From NCBI RefSeq assembly GCF_032854445.1, contig NC_088302.1, positions 868,001 through 932,000 of the forward strand: a stretch of DNA of 64,000 nt, read 5' to 3'. Positions 57,530 through 64,000 of this stretch are shown here, piece by piece; the first letter of the stretch is position 1, and every line of letters begins with the position of its first letter. The notes under the pieces were generated by a model. It ran no database searches. It was not told the DNA's origin and saw only the letters and a program-made list of their open reading frames with translations. Source of the stretch: Liolophura sinensis. Its lineage: Eukaryota > Mollusca > Polyplacophora > Chitonida > Chitonidae. Both the position numbers and the translations under genes were made by a program.

Positions 57530-58330
57530 TTTTAATGTGGTTAATCACTTCTGAATGTTTTAAAGAGGTTAAACACCTCTGGTGAATGTTTTAATGCGGT
57601 TAAACACTTCTGTTAAATATTTAAATCCTGTAAAAACTTTTGCAGCATGTTTTAATGTGGTTAAGCACAACTGCTGCATGACTTAATGTGGTTAAACATT
57701 TGTACTGCATGTATTAATGTGGTTAAACACTTCTGCAGAATTTAATGTGGTTAAACACTTGTACAGCATGTACTGATGTGGTTAACACTTCTGCTGAATG
57801 ATTTAATGTGGTTAAACACTTGTGTTACATGTTTTAATGTGGTTAAACATTTTGCAGAATTTAATGTAATTAAACACTTGTACTGCATGTAATGATGTGG
57901 TTAGACACCTCTACTGAATCATTTAATGCGGTTAAACACTTCTGCAGAATGTTTTACTGTGGTTAAACGCTTCCCCTGGGTGTTTTACTGTGGTTAAACG
58001 CTTCAGCTGGGTGTTTTACTGTGGTTAAACGCTTCGGCTGAGTATTTTACAGTGGTTAAACGCTTCAGCTGAGTGTTTTACTGTGGTTAAACGCTTCAGC
58101 TGAGTGTTTTACTGTGGTTAAACGCTTCAGCTGGGTGTTTTACTGTGGTTTAAACGCTTCTGCTGAGTATTTTACAGTGGTTAAACGCTTCAGCTGGGTG
58201 TTTTACTGTGGTTAACGCTTCAGCTGAGTGTTTTACTGTGGTTAAACGCTTCAGCTGGGTGTTTTTACTGTGGTTAAACGCTTCAGCTGAGTATTTTACA
58301 GTGGTTAAACGCTTCAGCTGAGTGTTTTGG
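57530..58330. repeat. ~30-bp array
   Basis: About 26 units of GTTTTACTGTGGTTAAACGC, TTCAGCTGAGT. The right half (from ~57960) is much more uniform than the left, suggesting more recent expansion on that side. Confidence 0.95.
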
Positions 58331-59007
58331 GGCACCCTTTATATATATGTACATGCAGTACACATCAGTTTTGTATGGGACAGAAAACTGCATTCTTACA
58401 TATATTAAAAAAACTCCCAGAGCATGCCGTAAAATAACGAGAGAGCACTACAGACAAGACCTCCAAACAACATCGCCACGGACATATCAGCTACGCTTCT
58501 CTGCTTAATGCAGTCAACTGAAATAGAAAATACCCCCTCTGTCAGTCTACATCTTCAGGCTCGTTTTCACTACATCTGAACTATTAATTCTGACAACTGT
58601 CAGGTAGTAGGCCAGGCCTATCAACCAACCGGCCCCCAACATCAACTGAAACAAGGCACTTTTCTCAGTAATAATATTCCCATCACAAGATGGCTATGAA
58701 CAGAATCGATTAAATTCAACAGCGTTTGTGTTCTGCAGTAAATTGACAGGGGAATGAAGTAATCTACTACCTAAGTGTAAAGTATAACCCCGAGGTGACC
58801 CCCTCAAAATACGTTTTACAAAATAAAAATACCTATGTAATATGCCATTCTGGAAATGTCCATGTCCGTGACTACCTGTATGAATTGGTGGAATAACAGC
58901 TACAGGTGGGACGCAATCCACAACTGAACAAATACATGTAGGCCTACTGGCACGATTCAGTCCAAAATGGACGAAATAACACAAAACAATCTTGGTCTGT
59001 TGCGATA
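58331..59007. other. intergenic, nothing recognised
   Basis: No exon, element or array seen between the ~30-bp array and the segmental duplication. Confidence 0.5.
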
Positions 59008-59697
59008 GTAATTTGTATATACAATGACATTATCGATATCAGAAATGCACTGATCGATTATGAAATGTAACTTTTGATGTCGATGTGCGAGAATTCAGTA
59101 ACTTAAAGTTATATTTAGAATTCATTAGGTTATGTAAATGCTCTCGGTAATATGTTTACTCAGAGTTATGCCCCTTGTAGACGACACATTTGCGGCCCCT
59201 TGACCAAGCATAGTGTTCTGAATTACCACTATGAAGATATGAGATTTACCTTGACACGTGCTTAGTGTGTTGTAAATGACCTGTCCTCGCTTTGCCAGGC
59301 GACATACACACTGTACACGTAAATATCATTGTGAGGAGATGTTACGCCTGAATAAATAAAGGCCAGGAGTATTGATTCAACATCACCACATGTAACGACA
59401 GCGGATTGTCAGTGGATTCGATTATATACCTAGATACACTTATTAATCCTGTTTTGGTTTCACGTATTTTATGGGATCGAACTAACTTCCTGGTTCAGTT
59501 TGTTAACTCACTGTCGTGGATGATGACAGAAAGAATTCAATCGCTCGTTGAGTTTAGTAACCAAGTAACATGGCTAATACAGTGATGAATATAGTGGTCA
59601 TATTTTTAATGTCTAATCTGGACATATCACGTGAAACGAAATTATTTGTCAATTTAAATTAAATCTATTACACATACAACATTAAACGTCCAGGCGT

Positions 59698-59797
59698 CTG
59701 TGGGTCTCTGTGGCTTAGTGGTTAACATTTTTGTGCAGCACAATGACCCAGGGGATGGTCATGGGTTTGCCCGAAGGCTCTGTCCGGTTTCCTCTCA
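59698..59797 (+). mobile_element. SINE, cut by deletion
   Basis: Paralogue of 39352-39440; stops abruptly at the deletion junction inside the CCTCTCAC motif. Confidence 0.8.
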
Positions 59798-59905
59798 CAC
59801 AGCTCACAGTTATAGGCAACACAGTTCACAGTTATAGGCAACAAAGTTCACAATTATAGGTAACACAGTTCACAGTTATAGGCTACACAGTTCACAGTTT
59901 TACTC
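59798..59905. repeat. remnant of 21-bp array
   Basis: About five units of TATAGGCAACACAGTTCACAG, the paralogue of 41540-42385. Confidence 0.95.
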
Positions 59906-60410
59906 CTTTTACAGAATGCACACCCGGCAGTCCCAATACATTGGAGAGGTCTTAAGTTAAATACATCAATGAGAAAGTGGAACAAATGGTCGCGTTTGGA
60001 AATAGTTAGATAGCTGAAGTGGTTAATAAACTACTAATATGAGATGACGTACGTGCAGTGTGAATAGGCGTAACTTAGACAAGTGATGTGTGGATTGTGG
60101 TATATTTAACTTGGTACGCTCTTTTACGGTTGTCTTTTAATCATTGGTCCCCAGAAAGTTGAGAAATTTTTTAAAAACAGAAGCTTGTAGTTGTTGTTAT
60201 TCGCGCGAATGATGAACGAATATGACTAACACACGACGCCAACATCTATTATTATTTTCCCAGAGTTTTACGCTGGACATCTCTAAGTTTTGTATGTCAT
60301 CACGTGTAGACCTACTATCCATGACCTGTTTTCACAAGACTTACATAATTATATGTCTGACCTGCGCACACAAGGTTCACATATATGCCTGACATGCGCA
60401 CATGGCTTAC

Positions 60411-61246
60411 ATGTTCATATCCGCCACAATCCGTGACATGACGTCTGTAGCGTTACTCCACAGTTCCAGAATAAGAACGAGATCGTAGCGCAACAAAATC
60501 TAAAACAGACAGAATGCGATTCAGAAGGCCCACAATTTTTAAATCAATTAATAAATAAATATTTTGAGTTCAATTGGTCGATACCTTCATAATGTTGACA
60601 GAAGTCTTGATAGTGCCAGAAATCGCTGACTTGATTGTCATTGCTGTCCGCGTAATAGTGCCAGAAAACACTTACGAATTTATATGTCATTTATGTCGTC
60701 GTAATAGCGCCGTAAACACTTATTTAGTTATCATTTATGTCGTCGTAATAGCGCCAGAAAACATTTACTTAGTTGTCATTTCTGCTGTCGTAATAGCGCC
60801 AGAAAACATTTACTTAGTTGTCATTTCTGTCGTGGTAATAGCGCCAGAAAACACTCATTTAGTTGTCATATCTGTCGTGGTAATAGTGCCAGAAAACACT
60901 TATTTAGTTGTCGTTTCTGTCGTGGTAATAGCGCCAGAAAACATTTACTTAGTTGTCATTTCTATTGTCATGATAGTACCAGAAATCGTTTAGTTGTCGT
61001 TTCTGTCGTCTTGATAATGTCAGAAATCGCTGACTTAGTTGCTATTTTTGTCGTCGTCATATCAACCTTTGTGATCACCCTTACCTTCGTAATGACGCTC
61101 ATAATGTCGGGGTCGTGGACTTTCCTCTCTCTTAACCACTTGATGTTAAAGGAGGTCACTTTAAGCGAACATTCGCTGACGGCCATTAAGCTACTGGCGA
61201 GCAGAAGCCGAAAGGCGACCGTGTTCGGCGCCATCTTGCTGTACAT
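60411..61246 (-). pseudogene. DNase I-like pseudogene, exons 1 and 2 only
   Basis: Exon 1 61246-61085 (162 nt, signal peptide then SLKVTSFNIKWL) and exon 2 60499-60411 (89 nt, RYDLVLILELWSN) are intact with good GT-AG borders and the same phases as DNase B. Exons 3-5 are missing through the deletion at ~59798; no exons 6-8 lie downstream. Arg of the ELR motif is Trp (ELW). The catalytic His, GDMNA and SDH parts are absent, so no nuclease can be made; a short secreted peptide cannot be excluded. Confidence 0.9.
60590..61015 (-). repeat. 45-bp array in pseudogene intron 1
   Basis: About 9 units, plus-strand AATAGCGCCAGAAAACATTT, ACTTAGTTGTCATTTCTGTC. Paralogous to 43160-43445 but with a different unit number. 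Confidence 0.93.
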
Positions 61247-62712
61247 GGAACCAAACCTGGTAGGTGTGGATACTATCGTGAGAAGGTCACAGCTGTTTTG
61301 TGAATTCACTTTGACTTTGTCGTCACGATCCATTTATGGTGACTCTTTTAGACATATGCAACGTTTCACAACATCTTTATTAAACACTTATTCTAAATGA
61401 TTGGAATTATGCGATTTTTCTCTCTGAGATTAATGTTTTTATACCAACTCGATGTACGCGGTCCATTTTGTTCTTTGTTGAGTTAAATAGTGTGTATTTA
61501 AAATATATTTCTCATGGTACTATCCCCACTGAACTGTTTTAAAAAATGTCTTCACAGAATTTAAACTACGACTTGAAAGTAGAGGTGTTTGACCTAAACT
61601 TTAGTTCTGTGCAGGTGCTTAAGATCTTGTGTTGACCCGGACGAGCCTTTAATTGTTGGTATGTGAATATCTGCTTCGATGCCTGATTTGTGACGTGACA
61701 GGAGTCTGACCATGACAGCGACACAGAGCGCTCCTCTGTTTACGAGGTTGAGACCGCTTTTTTTCTTCCACATGGATGTTTGATGAACAGTGATAGTGCT
61801 TATACAGAACACAATTATGACATGTATACGTGTGATAATAAAACTGTATGTGTCCGTGAGAATACATTTACGTTAAAACGGAGAATTTTCATTTTACTCT
61901 GCATGGGACAGCTTTGGCATGGCATATATGAGAACTTTGATCTGGCATACAGAGAACAATTTTCTAAGTTGTATAAGTTGATCAAGATATCTGCAACTGC
62001 TTTTATCTGTCCCCTGTCTGCCATTGCAACACCATTTGTTGGACAAACAAAAAGTCCCCACTTTTCCGGTTCTCACAACAACACAACTATATTACGGAAC
62101 ACCACAACCCAGGACAGTAATAGGCCTGTCACAACCCACGACTGTAATAGGGATGGTCACAAACCCACGACATTGATAAAGCTGATCACAAACTCACGAT
62201 AATGATAGGGCCCGTCACAGACTCACGACTGTGATAGAGATGGTCACAAACCCACGAGTGTAATTTAAGGGTATTTAACAGTGGAAAGGCTGGTTGTGGG
62301 GTTTCCCCGGACTATTCCTCGTTTTGAACATTTGATAAGATTTGAAAAATAGATACCTACCATTGAGGGTGATTGTGCCTACTGTTAAGGGTTGTGGCTT
62401 TTTGAAAAACACGTAGGCCCTATCTTTCATTGCTAGCTGTGGCCTGTCACCAGTCGCCTTGGGGCTTTCGCAGAACACTTCACACATGAGAGACCACCTG
62501 AAGCTGTTGGTACAGAAGGCTTGCCAATGTTGACAATATCAGAAAGTCTAGCAAACGGCAAGCCCCCTCTCGCCTCTGTACCTATTGACAGTCACATCAA
62601 CAGGAATAGAGCTTTCCCACAAATAAATGTATTGACTGAAAATCTTTACAGTTCTTTATGAAAACACAACTTCTCAACGCAACTTTAGCAAGTAAAAATT
62701 TGGATGACATGA

Positions 62713-62726
62713 GTCACGTACGTGAC
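62713..62726. promoter_or_regulatory. perfect palindrome GTCACGTACGTGAC, second copy
   Basis: Same palindrome and GGCGGCCATTTTT flank as at 46113; retained in a segment where surrounding bases differ. Confidence 0.35.
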
Positions 62727-63642
62727 ATGGCGGCCATTTTTGGTTGATATGAAAACATTTGAGAGTCATTTTCATCAAAACCCCATGTGCGATTTAGTTG
62801 AAATTTAATACACATAAAAACCGTGAACGCTATTTGGAAAGAAAACGAAAACAATGTGCATGCAAATTAGGTACTGCTGAAGTTATGTGATGTGAAAAGG
62901 AAAAATTTGAATTTGAAGATTATGAACACGTCACCTGATATAGTTTGATAACATCCTGATTACAAAACCGCTCTTATTTTTTTCTCTCGGTGTATACATT
63001 TGTTGCAAATTTGGGTAAAAAGGGCAAAATCGTTGAGGTGTGTTAAAAGCACTGCATATGCACGCCTTCCTATATTGTCCAGAGGCCAATTTACCACATT
63101 TGGCAGATTTACATGTACATGCTATATGGTGTACATCCAATGTATTGAAGGCTACGAGGAATTTATGCTTTCGTAACTGGCTCTACAACCTTCTTTGTGT
63201 ATCTTCATTCTGTAACTGTCAATGTCAGAATATATGTATTTCATCACAGATTAAGAGTCATCTCTAGAGCATCAAAATTGTAACACAATCTATGTAATTT
63301 TAATCATAATTGTAAACCTTCAAGATGTAACTCAATTGCAAATAATACACGTTCACTTTCATAATGTAACACAAAGCGTTATTCTGTAACACAAAGTATA
63401 TATTCACAAGTTATAACGTAGAATACAGTGATATCTGTATCCTTTACAATATATCCTTTACAATATAACAGACAATACAAATAATTCTGCAGAGAATGTG
63501 CACATTATTAGCCAATAGCAAGCATAGGAAGATATTGATGAAGCCAGTTTAATTCACAGTTAGCGGGGATTCTTGGTACTATTCGCTGAATAATTGTCCA
63601 TTTTTCAACAGGCTTTAAGGAATTTAAATGTGCTATAAATGC

Positions 63643-63812
63643 CTGTTTATTTATTTATTTGATCGGCGTTTTACGCTGTACTCTGTATATTTTACTTATA
63701 CGATCGAGGCCAGCATTATGGTAGAAAGAAACAGGCCAGGGCCGACATAAAACCTACAACCATCCGCAGATTGCTGGAAGACCCTCTCACGTGCAGAGGA
63801 AGAAGACGCCAT
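63643..63812 (-). mobile_element. SINE, head-truncated
   Basis: TTTATTTATTTGATCGGCG, TGTACTCTGTATATTTTACT, GGCCAGCATTATGGTAGAAA and CATCCGCAGATTGCTGGAAG; stops after GAAGAAGACGCC. Shares the insertion site with 48518-48600. Confidence 0.8.
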
Positions 63813-64000
63813 TTTGAAGCATTCTCTTTGTACATGGACAATATTTGACACATGAAACCTACAAAATTGATCGACGCCAAATGAAATGTCAGCTTTTTTT
63901 GAAAGAATTATTAGTTAAGTAAATTCCTGTTGGCAGCTGTACATGTTTAACATATAGGCCTATACATGTTTAACAAATGTGCAGATTTACGTATAAAAGA

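Larger units (their letters stand above)
59008..63730. repeat. segmental duplication, shorter copy
   Basis: Direct copy of 38633-48600, about 20 kb away, reduced by deletions. The left edge lies within sequence equivalent to DNase B intron 5, so exons 6-8 were never included or are lost. The inner junction at ~59797/59798 joins the SINE body (CCTCTCAC) straight to the 21-bp array (ACAGCTCACAG). Confidence 0.95.

Overview
The window looks like genomic DNA of a marine lophotrochozoan, most likely a mollusc (bivalve-like). The reasons are spliced animal genes with GT-AG introns and AATAAA signals, and many copies of a tRNA-derived SINE whose tail resembles a repeat I associate with molluscs (inference, no database search). 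Tandem arrays are extremely dense: adding my approximate coordinates, about 30% of the window.

Layout. (1) 1-4.4 kb, + strand: 3' part of a secreted ShKT/EGF-domain gene with an internal exon duplication. (2) 4.4-7.7 kb: two intergenic arrays, then plain DNA. (3) 7766-17490, +: a complete 8-exon DNase I-like gene (DNase A, 283 aa, all catalytic residues present) with a Tc1 element in its last intron. (4) 19575-26810, -: a complete 6-exon GDA1/CD39 (ecto-NTPDase) family gene, 500 aa, whose apyrase motifs have lost key residues. (5) 26.8-33 kb: no gene seen; SINEs and arrays. (6) 33106-43634, -: a second complete 8-exon DNase I-like gene (DNase B, 287 aa) with the same exon phases as A. (7) 43.6-49.6 kb: its upstream region with a 42-bp array and a second Tc1 element. 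(8) 49627-52585, -: an intronless LRR-FN3-transmembrane receptor with one frame disruption. (9) 53-58.3 kb: a chain of unrelated arrays. (10) 59008-63730: a shrunken second copy of 38.6-48.6 kb carrying a DNase pseudogene (exons 1 and 2 only).

The most striking signal is not a gene. In four genes the intronic minisatellites start at, or contain, an exon-intron junction. The repeat unit is the end of the exon plus its splice donor (or the acceptor plus the start of the next exon), repeated about 4 to 37 times. By my count 9 of 24 visible introns have arrays containing the junction itself or its tract, and 4 more start or end within about 15 nt of it. This creates fields of duplicate splice sites; in most donor arrays, reading past the true donor meets a stop at once.

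Functionally the locus groups two secreted DNases, a secreted NTPDase-like protein and a surface LRR receptor. A role in handling extracellular DNA and nucleotides (digestion or immunity) is an inference from co-location only.
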